From the NCBI GenBank assembly GCA_038237645.1, contig JBBRYN010000027.1, positions 1 through 40,811 on the forward strand: DNA of 40,811 bases, in the 5' to 3' direction. Within the stretch, counting starts at the first letter, position 1; every line of letters starts with the position of its first letter. The position numbers were made by a program, and so were the translations under genes. This DNA is from QHCA01 sp038237645 (GTDB lineage: Bacteria > Actinomycetota > Actinomycetes > Mycobacteriales > QHCA01). Below, in pieces: positions 14,909-23,900 of the stretch. The notes beneath the pieces are model-generated. The model made no database searches. It worked only from the letters and a program-made list of their open reading frames with translations, and was not told the origin of the DNA.

Positions 14909-16342
14909 TCAGGGATTGGCGGTGCCGGTCGGGGCCGGGGTCGGCCGCGCCAGGACGGGCCGGCCGGCGCCCTGCCGGGACAGCGTCGGCCCGGTGGGCA
15001 GCAGCGACAGCAGGTCCGCGGGCAGCGCCGACACCCGAACTCCTGCGTAGCCGAGCGCCGCCAGCGCCGCATCGTCGGCGATCGGGAATTTCGTGCCGTT
15101 GCCGGTGACGAGGAACAGCGTCCGGCTCGCCCCCGCGCGGGCGATTGCCCCGCTGCCCGGTGGCAGGTAGACGAGGTCGGCCGGCGGCAACGCCCCCGGC
15201 ACCGCCGGCCCGTCGGGGCTGCGGGCGATGTCGGGTAGCTCCGCGACCGCACGCACGGACTGCGTGGGATTTCCGGTCGTCCCGGTGACACTGGTGCACA
15301 GCACGTCCTGGCCGGTCCCGCCGACCGGGTTGAGCGGCCGGTCGGGGTAACCCCTCAGGTCGAGGCCGGCTCGTGACCGCGGTGCGTTGGTGGCGACGTC
15401 GGCCCCGATCGGCAGTTCGCTGACCGTGCCACCTGGGTAGGCCTGCTTGCTCTGCGGGTCGGCCTGCAGCAACGCGGCGGCCCCCTGGGTGACCGGTGCG
15501 AGCCCGTCGGCGAGCATCACGAAGTACTGAGCGCGGCCCACACTGTGCACGCCGAAGACCTGGCCCACCCGGGTCGGCCGGCCGTCCAGCAGTGGCCCCT
15601 CGGCGCCTCGGTCGGGGACGTCCGGAAAGCCCAGGTCAGGGCCGCGGGGCAGGGCATTGAGCCAGGCCGCGCCGACCGGCCGTACCGGGGGTACCTGCGC
15701 GAACAGTGCGCCGGTCACGCCGACCACGTCACGGGCGGGGATGCGCAGGGCGTGCCCGCGCCAGACCAGCATGGTCGCATCGCCGGGGACGCCGCTGGTC
15801 ACCAATGCCCCGGCATCTGCCGGCAGCACGTCGCCGGGTGCCGAGGCGCCGACGAACAACGTCACCCGCGCCCGCTTGCCGAACGTGCCGGCGCACACCG
15901 TCCACGGATCGTGGACCAGGTCGCCGGCGGCCGGCAGCGAGTTGGGCGCGCCGACGATCCCGTGCGGCGCCATCCGCGGGACGCCGGCCAACGACCTGCG
16001 CGAGATCGACTGCTGCACCGCGGAGCCGAGCAGCAACCGGGCCGAGGTGTAGTTCTGCATCGGATACAGCCGGCCACGGAGCCAGACGTAGACCGCGTCG
16101 GTCTCCTTCTCCAGCAGTAGGGTGTCGTGGCCGCGCCAACTGTTCGACCCGCCCTTGCGGAGCAGGCCGACGATCCCGAAGGCGGCGAGCGCGATCACGG
16201 CCACCATGAGACCGGCGAAGCTCGTGCGTACGATTCGCCGCATGGGTGACTCGACGCTCTCCGGCTCGCCGGAGAGTAGCGCGGAGACGATGCGGTGTCG
16301 CAGGAACTGGTAGGCCTGCAACTGGTCGCGCCGCGAACGCAT
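14909..16342 (-). CDS. eccB: T7SS core protein EccB
   Basis: EccB is a single-pass core component of the ESX complex with a large extracytoplasmic domain. The protein has 477 residues from the ATG at 16342: MRSRRDQLQAYQFLRHRIVSALL, the family start, then one membrane helix (about residues 39-61) and a long external part. C150 and C349 match the disulphide pair known in EccB. A GTG at 16357 would add five residues, but the GGGAGGTG ribosome-binding site lies between the two, so 16342 is preferred. The gene runs opposite to mycP and eccE. Confidence 0.93.
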   Translation of the reverse strand: MRSRRDQLQAYQFLRHRIVSALLSGEPESVESPMRRIVRTSFAGLMVAVIALAAFGIVGLLRKGGSNSWRGHDTLLLEKETDAVYVWLRGRLYPMQNYTSARLLLGSAVQQSISRRSLAGVPRMAPHGIVGAPNSLPAAGDLVHDPWTVCAGTFGKRARVTLFVGASAPGDVLPADAGALVTSGVPGDATMLVWRGHALRIPARDVVGVTGALFAQVPPVRPVGAAWLNALPRGPDLGFPDVPDRGAEGPLLDGRPTRVGQVFGVHSVGRAQYFVMLADGLAPVTQGAAALLQADPQSKQAYPGGTVSELPIGADVATNAPRSRAGLDLRGYPDRPLNPVGGTGQDVLCTSVTGTTGNPTQSVRAVAELPDIARSPDGPAVPGALPPADLVYLPPGSGAIARAGASRTLFLVTGNGTKFPIADDAALAALGYAGVRVSALPADLLSLLPTGPTLSRQGAGRPVLARPTPAPTGTANP

Positions 16343-16365
16343 GACACCTCCCGGCACGGGTTGCG

Positions 16366-17652
16366 ATGACGACTGAGCATAGGGCGGCCCCCGGCCGACC
16401 GGGCACCGTGCCTGCCGCCGGCGGGCCGACGACCGGCGGCGGTGCCCCGGTGGAGGTCAGCCGCGGGCGCGGCCGGCTGCTCGGCTTCGGCGTTACGCAG
16501 TTCGTCGTCTGCGAGCTTGCCGCCCTCGCCATCCTGTTGCACCGCAGCGTGGTGGTGCTCCTGCTCGGACCGCTCGCCCTCGTCATCGCCGTGCTGGCGC
16601 TGGGCCGGCGCAACGGCCGGTGGTTGTACGAGGACTGGCTGGTGCGCCGTGACTTCCGCCGCCGGCGGGTGACCGGCCTGCAGGTAGTGCCGATGGCGCC
16701 GGTGGGTGCGCCCGCCGGGGCGGCGGATCCGCGGCTGGCCGCACTGCGCGAGTTGCACCCGCGGCTGCAGATCACCGAGGTGGCCGACCGCTCGGGCGAC
16801 CGGATCGGCGTGGTGAACGACGGCCGGTGCTGCAGCGCCATGCTGACCCTCGAGCCGGTGGACGGTGCCCGGGCCGGCCCCGCCGACCTCCCGGGGGGCC
16901 CAGCGCTTCGGCTGGATCTGGTCGCCGATGCCCTGCGCACCCGCGACGTCACGCTGACCAGCATCCAGGTGATCACGCACACCGTGCCGGCACCGGCCGG
17001 CTACCTGACCGAGACGGCCCCGGTCGCCCGCTCTTACGGCAGCCTGGCCGCCGACGTCGTGCCCGCCCGGCGCTCCACCTGGGTCGTCGCCCGCCTCGAC
17101 CCGCTCGGCGCACCTGCGGCGGTGGCGGCCCGCGGCGGGGGCCGGGTGGGTGCGCACCGGGCACTGCTCGGCACCGTGTCCCGGCTGTCCGCCGCTTTGC
17201 GCTTCGCCGGTCTCGGGGTGCGGCCGGTGGGTGCGGCTGAGGCCCTCGACGTGCTCTCGCTCACGGCGGGGGCGACCGGCCCGGGCGGGACCGCGGGCGC
17301 GCACCGCACCGCCGAGTCCTGGGACTGCTGGGCCGTCGACGGCACCGTCCAGGCCTGCTTCTGGGTGCGCGGCTGGCCGGCGGCCAGACCGCTGGCCGAC
17401 CCCCGGTTGCTCGCCCGCCTCGGCGACGTGCGGAGCAGGTTCAACGTCGTGTCGCTGACCCTGACGGGGGAGGACGCGAGCGGCATCGGTGTGCGTGCGG
17501 TGGTGCGCGTCGCCGGTGGCAGCCGCGAGGAGTTGGAGCACGCTGTGACCGACCTGCAGCGGCTGGTGCCGGGCGCGCGGCTGCAGCGGTTGAACGGCCA
17601 GCACGCTCCAGCAGTGCTGGAGAGCCTCCCGCTGGGCGGGACCGCGTCGTGA
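16366..17652 (+). CDS. eccE: T7SS membrane protein EccE
   Basis: EccE sits at the rim of the ESX membrane complex. The 428-residue protein has a flexible N-terminus (Pro/Gly-rich, about 1-30), two closely spaced membrane helices (about 38-52 and 56-78) and a cytoplasmic domain with YEDWLVRRDFRRRRV just after the helices, typical of EccE. The start is ATG 16366, only 23 bases from the divergent eccB ATG, so the true start could be further downstream. M. tuberculosis ESX-4 lacks EccE, whereas M. abscessus ESX-4 has one, so this locus is of the more complete kind. Confidence 0.82.
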   Translation: MTTEHRAAPGRPGTVPAAGGPTTGGGAPVEVSRGRGRLLGFGVTQFVVCELAALAILLHRSVVVLLLGPLALVIAVLALGRRNGRWLYEDWLVRRDFRRRRVTGLQVVPMAPVGAPAGAADPRLAALRELHPRLQITEVADRSGDRIGVVNDGRCCSAMLTLEPVDGARAGPADLPGGPALRLDLVADALRTRDVTLTSIQVITHTVPAPAGYLTETAPVARSYGSLAADVVPARRSTWVVARLDPLGAPAAVAARGGGRVGAHRALLGTVSRLSAALRFAGLGVRPVGAAEALDVLSLTAGATGPGGTAGAHRTAESWDCWAVDGTVQACFWVRGWPAARPLADPRLLARLGDVRSRFNVVSLTLTGEDASGIGVRAVVRVAGGSREELEHAVTDLQRLVPGARLQRLNGQHAPAVLESLPLGGTAS

Positions 17653-18350
17653 GCCCCGGCCCGGACCGGGTGCTGCTGCCCAAGGTGGCCCATGCGGCAC
17701 TGCGGCTGCCTCGTGAGCACGTGGTCAGCCGGGCCGGCCTGAGCCAACTCGCCGCCCCGCCGGGACAAGGCGGCCTGGTGCTGGGCTTCGACGAGGACCG
17801 GCGCCCGCTGGCCGTGCGGCTCTTCGACGGCCGGCCCACCCTGCTGGCCGTCGTCGGTACGGACAACCTCGTCCGGGTGCTCGCCTTCCGGGCGGTCGCG
17901 GTCGGCGCGGCGGTCCGGATCGTCACCGGCCGGCCGCAGCGGTGGCAGTCGCTGGTCGCCTCCCTCGGCGGCTACGGCCGGCTGGTCTCGATCGTGGGAC
18001 CGGAGGCCGGGCCGATGGGCGGCTCGCCGGCGCTCCCGGTGCTGACGGTGCTGGACGCCGACTTCCGTGCCGCCGCGCGGCAGCCCTCGCCTTGGGGCAC
18101 CACGCTGAGCCTGCTGGCCGCCGTGAGCGATTCCACCGCCGCGACACTGCGGGCTGCCGACCTGGCCCTGCTCGAGCGCTGCGACCACACCCAGGCCAGG
18201 CGTGCGTGTGCACTGCTGGGGGTCGAGCCGCGACACGTTCCCCGCCTGGTCTACGCCCCCGACGACGGGCTGGTCCTGGTGGCCGGCGCAGCGCCGGCCT
18301 TCTTCCGGCTGGCAGCCACGGAAATCGAGCGGCGACTGCTGACCGGCTGA
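17649..18350 (+). CDS. Unknown T7SS-locus protein after eccE
   Basis: The 233-residue protein starts with GTG 17649, overlapping the eccE stop (GTGA), so it is probably co-translated with eccE. No signal peptide or clear membrane helix is visible. The sequence is rich in Ala, Leu, Arg and Val. The central part (LLAVVGTDNLVRVLAFRAVAVGAAVRIVTGRP and GPMGGSPALPVLTVLDAD) has an alternating strand and helix pattern suggestive of an alpha/beta fold, but no P-loop or catalytic motif is seen. It may be a cytoplasmic accessory factor of the secretion system. I do not recognise the family. Confidence 0.8.
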   Translation: MSPGPDRVLLPKVAHAALRLPREHVVSRAGLSQLAAPPGQGGLVLGFDEDRRPLAVRLFDGRPTLLAVVGTDNLVRVLAFRAVAVGAAVRIVTGRPQRWQSLVASLGGYGRLVSIVGPEAGPMGGSPALPVLTVLDADFRAAARQPSPWGTTLSLLAAVSDSTAATLRAADLALLERCDHTQARRACALLGVEPRHVPRLVYAPDDGLVLVAGAAPAFFRLAATEIERRLLTG

Positions 18351-18966
18351 CGCCGCGCGCACGCGATTGTTAACTACACAGCCGACAACCGTCAACGGGT
18401 GGTTGCTCGCCTTCACTGCTGTCATCGGCGCACCGAAGCTGCACGTACCGGCTGCGGTCGCCCGATTGCTCGTCGCACGGCTCCGGTTCGATCGATGAAA
18501 TGTTGCCCGGAGCGGACAACACCGCCGCGAGGCAAGAGGACGGCAACCTACCTACCCGACATGCGACAGGGGTTCGAGGAGTCCTTCGCCCGCCCGAGCT
18601 AAGCGCAAGTTCCGGGAAACAGTCGTCTTTTCGCGCGACAAGGCAGCAATATCCGGGAAAATGCGGGTCAGGGGCCGGCGTACGCCCACAGCACATGACC
18701 GCCGCAACATTCGGCGTGCAGTCCGAGCGGAAGTCCGAAGTACGGGTCATTGGATCCGTCGGGTCCGACGCGATAGCAGGTCGCAGTCCAGATGTCCGTG
18801 TGGACGCACCCCAGGCAGTGGTCCATAAGCCGCTCAGCCGGTGCCTCGGCCATCACGACGATCTGCCGGTCAACCGCGTCGGCTTCGTCGTGCTCGCCCA
18901 GCGGGCGGCGAAGAATCTCTCGGTGTGGTGCGCGTCGGCGACTCCGATCGTCGTGCCTGGGACACG
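18351..18966 (+). other. Gene-poor, less GC-rich spacer in the T7SS locus
   Basis: This stretch of about 600 bases has no convincing gene. Its first half includes GTTAACTACACAG, ATGAAATGTTGCCC and GCAATATCCGGGAAAATG and is visibly less GC-rich than its surroundings. Frames in both directions are short and lack the usual codon bias, apart from one small cysteine-rich frame on the minus strand. It may hold promoters, or the remains of a lost gene; it lies where other ESX loci carry variable genes. Confidence 0.5.
18668..18853 (-). CDS. Possible small cysteine-rich protein
   Basis: A 61-residue frame from the ATG at 18853 reads MAEAPAERLMDHCLGCVHTD followed by IWTATCYRVGPDGSNDPYFG and ends ECCGGHVLWAYAGP. 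Five cysteines and several histidines (HCLGCVH, ECCGGH) could bind a metal. The composition is more protein-like than other frames in this spacer. Against it: no clear ribosome-binding site, no known family, and the frame continues upstream without a distinct start. It could be the end of a degraded longer gene. Confidence 0.3.
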   Translation of the reverse strand: MAEAPAERLMDHCLGCVHTDIWTATCYRVGPDGSNDPYFGLPLGLHAECCGGHVLWAYAGP

Positions 18967-19017
18967 ATGAGGGATGGGACCGCGCACAACTGCTCGACCT
19001 GGCTGGTGGTGATCGGC

Positions 19018-19386
19018 ATGGCACCGACGATAGGAAGCAGACCCGACCGGTGGGTCGGGCGCCGGCAGACGCTCATCGAGCGACTGCACGCTGCTTGCGG
19101 CGAGCGGCTGCGGCTCGGGCAGCTGGCACGCGACCTCGGCGTGTCCGAGCGGACGGTGGCCCGCGACGTCGAACGGCTCCAGCTCAGCGGGGTCCCGCTG
19201 GACACCCGCCGCGGCCCCGGCGGTGGGGTGAGCCTGCGCACCGCGGGTGCCGTGATCCCCGTCATGTTCGATCTGCCGGAAGTGGCCGTGTTGATCTCCA
19301 GTCTCGCGGAGCTCGGGCCTACCGCCGGCGAGAGCGCTGCCTCAGCCATGCGCAAGCTGGCCGACGCCCTGCGACCCACTCGATGA
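19018..19386 (+). CDS. Short HTH regulator, WYL-type lacking its WYL domain
   Basis: The 122-residue protein from ATG 19018 has an HTH_11 domain at about residues 14-65 (RRQTLIERLHAACGERLRL, then LARDLGVSERTVARDVERL), followed by the GPGGGVSL wing of YafY/WYL-type regulators. About 45 further residues (FDLPEVAVLISSLAEL) match the linker of that family. Full-length members have over 300 residues and a ligand-sensing WYL domain; here the gene stops 10 bases before the eccD stop. It could be a trimmed functional repressor or a remnant. An ATG at 18967 would add 17 residues. Confidence 0.72.
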   Translation: MAPTIGSRPDRWVGRRQTLIERLHAACGERLRLGQLARDLGVSERTVARDVERLQLSGVPLDTRRGPGGGVSLRTAGAVIPVMFDLPEVAVLISSLAELGPTAGESAASAMRKLADALRPTR

Positions 19387-19396
19387 CGCCTCGCTG

Positions 19397-20788
19397 TCAA
19401 CCGCCGAGCCCGCGGACGTAGGCATAGGCACCGAGCACCGCCATCGCCACCGGGATCACGCTGACCAGCAGCAGCGTCTCCACGACGTCGAGTGCCCGGG
19501 CGGCGTACGGCGAGGTCGGCCGGCCCGGCACGACCAGCGCGATCGTGATCGCCGCGCCGCCGCCGATCAGCAGCGCGAGGGTGCCGAGCAGCCGCGCCGG
19601 CCCCGGGGTGGCAGCTGCGGCTGCCCCCAGCACCAGCAGGGCGCCGGTCAGGCCCGTGCCCAGCAGGACCAGCCGTTGTGCCCGGTCGGCGTAGGCGCGG
19701 GACCGCAGGAGCAGGGCGACCGCGATGATCGCGCCGAGCAGCCTGGCGTCGGTGCGCCCGGAGCGGACCAGCAGCACCTGGGCCCCGGCCAGCACCGCAC
19801 AGCTGGCCGCCAGCAGCCCGGTGAGGTGCCATTCGGCCAGCTCGGCCCGCGCGACGGTGGCCGGGCCCGGGACGGCGGTGTCTTCCTCGGTCAGGTCGCC
19901 GGCGTCGGCCGGCACGGCCGGCAAAGGTAGGCGGGCCAGCCGCAGGGCGAGCAGCGGCAGCACCGGAGCGGCCGACATCGCCAGCGCGGCCGCCACGGCA
20001 GCCCCGCCGTGGGTGGAGACACCCGTGAGCAGCGCGAACAGCGTCGCGACAGCGCCCAGCAGGCCGGCGCCACCCGAGGCCGCGAAGGCCGGGGTGTAGT
20101 CGCCGACCAGCACCGCGGCGAGGACGGCGGCGAACATCAGCACCGCGCAGCCCAGCAGGAGGTCGGTGCGGCCGAGCCTGCTGACCCCGGGACCCGCCGC
20201 CGCGACCAACAGCCCGGCGCTGAACGCGTAGGTCAGCCCGGCGACGGCGACCACGGCGCCCGCCGCGCTGTCCTGCAGGCCGCGGGCCAGGCCCGCTCCG
20301 GTGAGGATCAGCAGGGCGGCAACCGCGCCCGCAATCGCACCGACCAGCAGCCGGTTGCCGCCCGCGATGACCGGAGGCAGTGCGCCGGCGGACAGCAGCG
20401 CTGCGCCCACCGCGAGTCCGGTGCCGCGGGTGTTGGCCGGCTGCCACCGCCAGGCCCGGCCCCGGGTGGTCGTGGCGATGGCATCGACGACGTCGTCGAA
20501 GACGGGAGTGGGGAGCTCGGCCCGGCGGTGCCGCAGGTGTAGCACGTCACCGTCGCGGATCCCCAAGGCGTCCACCGAATGCCCGGTGTCCAGCGGCCGC
20601 TCACCGAGCCGGGCAAGGGCCCAGCCGCCGTGCGCGGCACCGTTGTCGACGACCTCCTCGCCGGCCAGGCGCAGGAGGGTCGGCAGCAGCTCGGCCAAGG
20701 TCGCGGTCTGGGGCAGGGCGACGTCGATCCGGGTGTACGGCGCCACCACGGTCACCCGGGCGACACCGGCCGGCATGCTCGTCGTCAC
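19397..20788 (-). CDS. eccD: T7SS core membrane protein EccD
   Basis: EccD is the multi-helix channel-like core of the ESX complex. The 463-residue protein has a ubiquitin-like N-terminal domain (about residues 9-95: ARVTVVAPYTRIDVALPQ, LADVLPT-like and LGIRDGDVLHL) and then around eleven membrane helices rich in Ala, Leu and Gly. The start is GTG 20788; an in-frame ATG at 20776 would shorten it by four residues. It is transcribed away from eccC, sharing the 145-base region between them. Its 3' end meets the short HTH gene tail to tail. Confidence 0.93.
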   Translation of the reverse strand: MTTSMPAGVARVTVVAPYTRIDVALPQTATLAELLPTLLRLAGEEVVDNGAAHGGWALARLGERPLDTGHSVDALGIRDGDVLHLRHRRAELPTPVFDDVVDAIATTTRGRAWRWQPANTRGTGLAVGAALLSAGALPPVIAGGNRLLVGAIAGAVAALLILTGAGLARGLQDSAAGAVVAVAGLTYAFSAGLLVAAAGPGVSRLGRTDLLLGCAVLMFAAVLAAVLVGDYTPAFAASGGAGLLGAVATLFALLTGVSTHGGAAVAAALAMSAAPVLPLLALRLARLPLPAVPADAGDLTEEDTAVPGPATVARAELAEWHLTGLLAASCAVLAGAQVLLVRSGRTDARLLGAIIAVALLLRSRAYADRAQRLVLLGTGLTGALLVLGAAAAATPGPARLLGTLALLIGGGAAITIALVVPGRPTSPYAARALDVVETLLLVSVIPVAMAVLGAYAYVRGLGG

Positions 20789-20933
20789 CGGGCGATTTCC
20801 CCTGCTGCCCTCATCCGCGCAGAGTACCTAGAGTGGGGTCCGGCGCTCCCAGGGCAGCTTGACCCCGGACGGCAGTCTCCCGGGACGGGCAACCATGGGG
20901 CTGCAGCGGATCGCGGCGGAGGAGGAGGCGCGG
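20789..20933 (+). promoter_or_regulatory. Divergent eccD/eccC control region
   Basis: The 145 bases between two divergent T7SS core genes must hold promoters for both unless they are read from outside. TAGAGT at 20829-20834 is a possible -10 for eccC, and the complement of the same short stretch (TACTCT) could serve eccD. No strong -35 boxes are seen. GGAGGAGG at about 20919-20926 is the eccC ribosome-binding site. Confidence 0.4.
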
Positions 20934-23900
20934 GTGAGCACCGAGATCTTTCGGCGGCGCCCTCGGCGGCCCGCTCCAGGGCTGCCGCAGGGCGAGATCG
21001 CCCTACAGGCTCCGCCCGAGCTGCCCAGGGTCAAGCAGAGCCTGGCCCAGCTGTTGATGGTGCTGCCGATGCTCGCCGGCACCGGGGCGATGATGTTCAT
21101 GTTCACCGGCGCCGGCGCCGGCGCCGGCGCCGGCGGGGGCGGCCGGGGCCCGATCATGTGGGTCGTCGGCGGGCTGATGGGCGCCTCGATGCTCGGCATG
21201 ACGCTGATGAGCGTCGGCCGCCCGCAGATGGGCAAGAAGGCCGAGCTCAACGACGAGCGGCGCAACTATCTCCGCTATCTCGGCGTGCAGCGCAAGGAGG
21301 TCCGCGCGGCCGCCGAGCAGCAGCGGCAGGCCCTGTTCTGGCGGCACCCCGACCCCGACGTGCTCTGGTCGACCGCGTTGAGCGGGCGGATGTGGGAACG
21401 CCGGGTCAACGACGAGGACTTCTGCAACGTGCGGGTCGGCCTGGGCCCGCAACGGCTGACGCTGCGACTCATCGAGCCGCAGACCGGGCCGGTGGACGAC
21501 CTCGAGCCGATGGCCGCGACGGCCCTCCGCAGGTTCCTCCGGGCGCATTCCGCGGTGCCGGACCTGCCCGTCGCCGTATCACTGCGCGGCGTGGCCCGGC
21601 TCACCATCGCCGGCGATCGGCGGCGGAGCGCGGCGCTGGCCCGTGCCATGGCCGCCCAGCTGGCCACCCTGCACGCGCCGGACGACCTGCACATGTGGGT
21701 GTGCGCCGGCCGCGAGCGAGCCCCGGATTGGGACTGGGTGAAGTGGCTGCCGCACGTCCAGCATCCCGTGCTGACCGACGCGGCCGGCGCCCGCCGGCTG
21801 GTCGGCCCGCGGCTGGACGAGCTCGAGGTCCTCGCCGGTGCCGACCTCGGCGAGCGGCCGAGGTTCGGTTCGGGCGGGCCGGGGACCGGCGGCCGGCCGC
21901 ACCTGGTGGTGTTCGTCGACGGCGGCACGGTGTCGCCGGAATGCCAGTTGGCAGCCGAGGACAGCGTCGCGGGCGTGACGGTGATCGAGCTGGTCGCACC
22001 GACGGCCGAGCGACAGGAGCCGGCTCGCGGCCGGTTGCGGCTGGCGGTCGACGGCGACCGGCTGCTGACACTGGGGATGGCCGGCGCCGACGTGCTCGGA
22101 CTTGCCGACGGGTTGTCCGTACCGCAGGCGGAGGGGCTGGCCCGCCAGCTGGCGCCGTTCCGGCCGGCCGGAGCCTCCGACGAGGAGCCGCTCGCGGCCA
22201 ACCTGGGGCTGACCGACCTGCTCGGGCTCGGCGACCCGCGCAGCCTAGACCCGGCGGTCACCTGGCGGCCGCGCAGCACCCGCGAGCGGCTGCGTCTCCC
22301 GATCGGCCTTGGGGTGAGCGGCGAGCCGGTGGAGCTGGACCTCAAGGAGTCGGCGCAGGAGGGCATGGGGCCGCACGGCCTGCTGATCGGCGCGACCGGC
22401 TCGGGCAAGAGCGAGTTGCTGCGCACCCTCGTCCTCGGCCTGGCGATAACGCACTCGTCCCAGACGCTCAACTTCGTGCTGGTCGACTTCAAGGGCGGCG
22501 CGACTTTCGCCGGGCTGGCCGGGCTGCCGCACACGGCCGCGGTCATCACCAACCTGGCCGACGACCTCACCATGGTCGATCGGATGCACGACGCCCTGCA
22601 GGGTGAGCTGCTGCGCCGCCAGGAGTTGCTCAAGTCGGCCGGCAGCTTCGCGTCCGTACGAGACTACGAGCGGGCTCGGGACAGAGGCGCCGAGCTGGTC
22701 CCGCTGCCCTCGCTGCTGATCGTCTGTGACGAGTTCAGCGAGCTGCTCTCGGCCAAGCCGGACTTCATCGACCTCTTCGTCACGATCGGGCGGCTCGGCC
22801 GGAGTCTCGGCACGCACCTCCTGCTGGCCTCACAGCGGCTGGAGGAGGGCCGGCTGCGCGGGCTGGACAGCCACCTGTCCTACCGGATCGGCCTGCGCAC
22901 GTTCTCCGCCATGGAGAGCCGTACGGTGCTCGGCGTTCCCGACGCCTACGAGCTGCCGCCGGTGCCCGGTTCGGGCTTCCTCAAGGTCGACACCACCATG
23001 TTGACGCGGTTCAAGGCCGCGTACGTCTCGGGTCCGTACGGCAGCGCCGCGGCGCCGCAGCGGGTCCTGCAAGTCGGTGGGCAGCTACCGGTGCCGGTGC
23101 CTTTCTCGACGGGCTACGCCGCCCCGGCGTACGAGGACACGACCGCCCCGGCGTACGAGGAAAGGGCCGCCCCGGCGTACGAGGACACGACCGCCCTCGC
23201 GCCAGCCGTCGAGGTCGCGGGGCCGGCAGCTTTGGAGGTAAACGGGGGCGACGGACGCCCGGTGCCCGAGACGCTGCTCGACGTCGTGGTCGAGCGGCTG
23301 GCCGGCCAGGGCCCGGCCGCCCACCAGGTGTGGCTGCCGCCGCTCGACGAGCCGCCGCCGCTCGACTCGCTCTTCCCGCCGCTGTCGGTGACCGCCGACC
23401 GCGGATTGTGTCCGGCCGGCTGGGCTGGCAACGGCGCGCTCACCGTGCCGGTGGGCCTGGTCGACCGGCCCTTCGAGCAACGCCGTGACCTGCTAGGGGC
23501 CGACCTGTCCGGGGCGGCCGGGCACGCGGTGATCGTGGGCGGGCCGCAGAGCGGCAAGAGCACGATGCTGCGCACCCTCGTCACCAGCCTGGCACTCACG
23601 CACACCCCGGCCGAGGCGCAGTTCTTCTGCCTCGACTTCGGCGGCGGATCGCTGGCGGCCATCGCCGGATTGCCACACGTGGGCGGTGTCGCCGGGCGGT
23701 TCGACCCCGACATGGTCCGGCGGATGGTGGCCGAGGTCGTCGGGTTACTGGAGGAACGCGAGCGCCGGTTCGCCGAGCTGGGCGTCGACGGCATGGCCAC
23801 CTACCGGGGCCGCCGCGCGGCCGGCGCGGTGCCGCAGGACCTCTTCGGTGACGTCTTCCTGGTGATCGATGGCTGGACGACGTTCAAGACGGAGTTCGAC

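Noticed and set aside
20579..22606. A long + strand frame overlapping the start of eccC
   Set aside because: It runs in another frame through the eccC 5' half and has Arg/Gly/Ala shadow composition.
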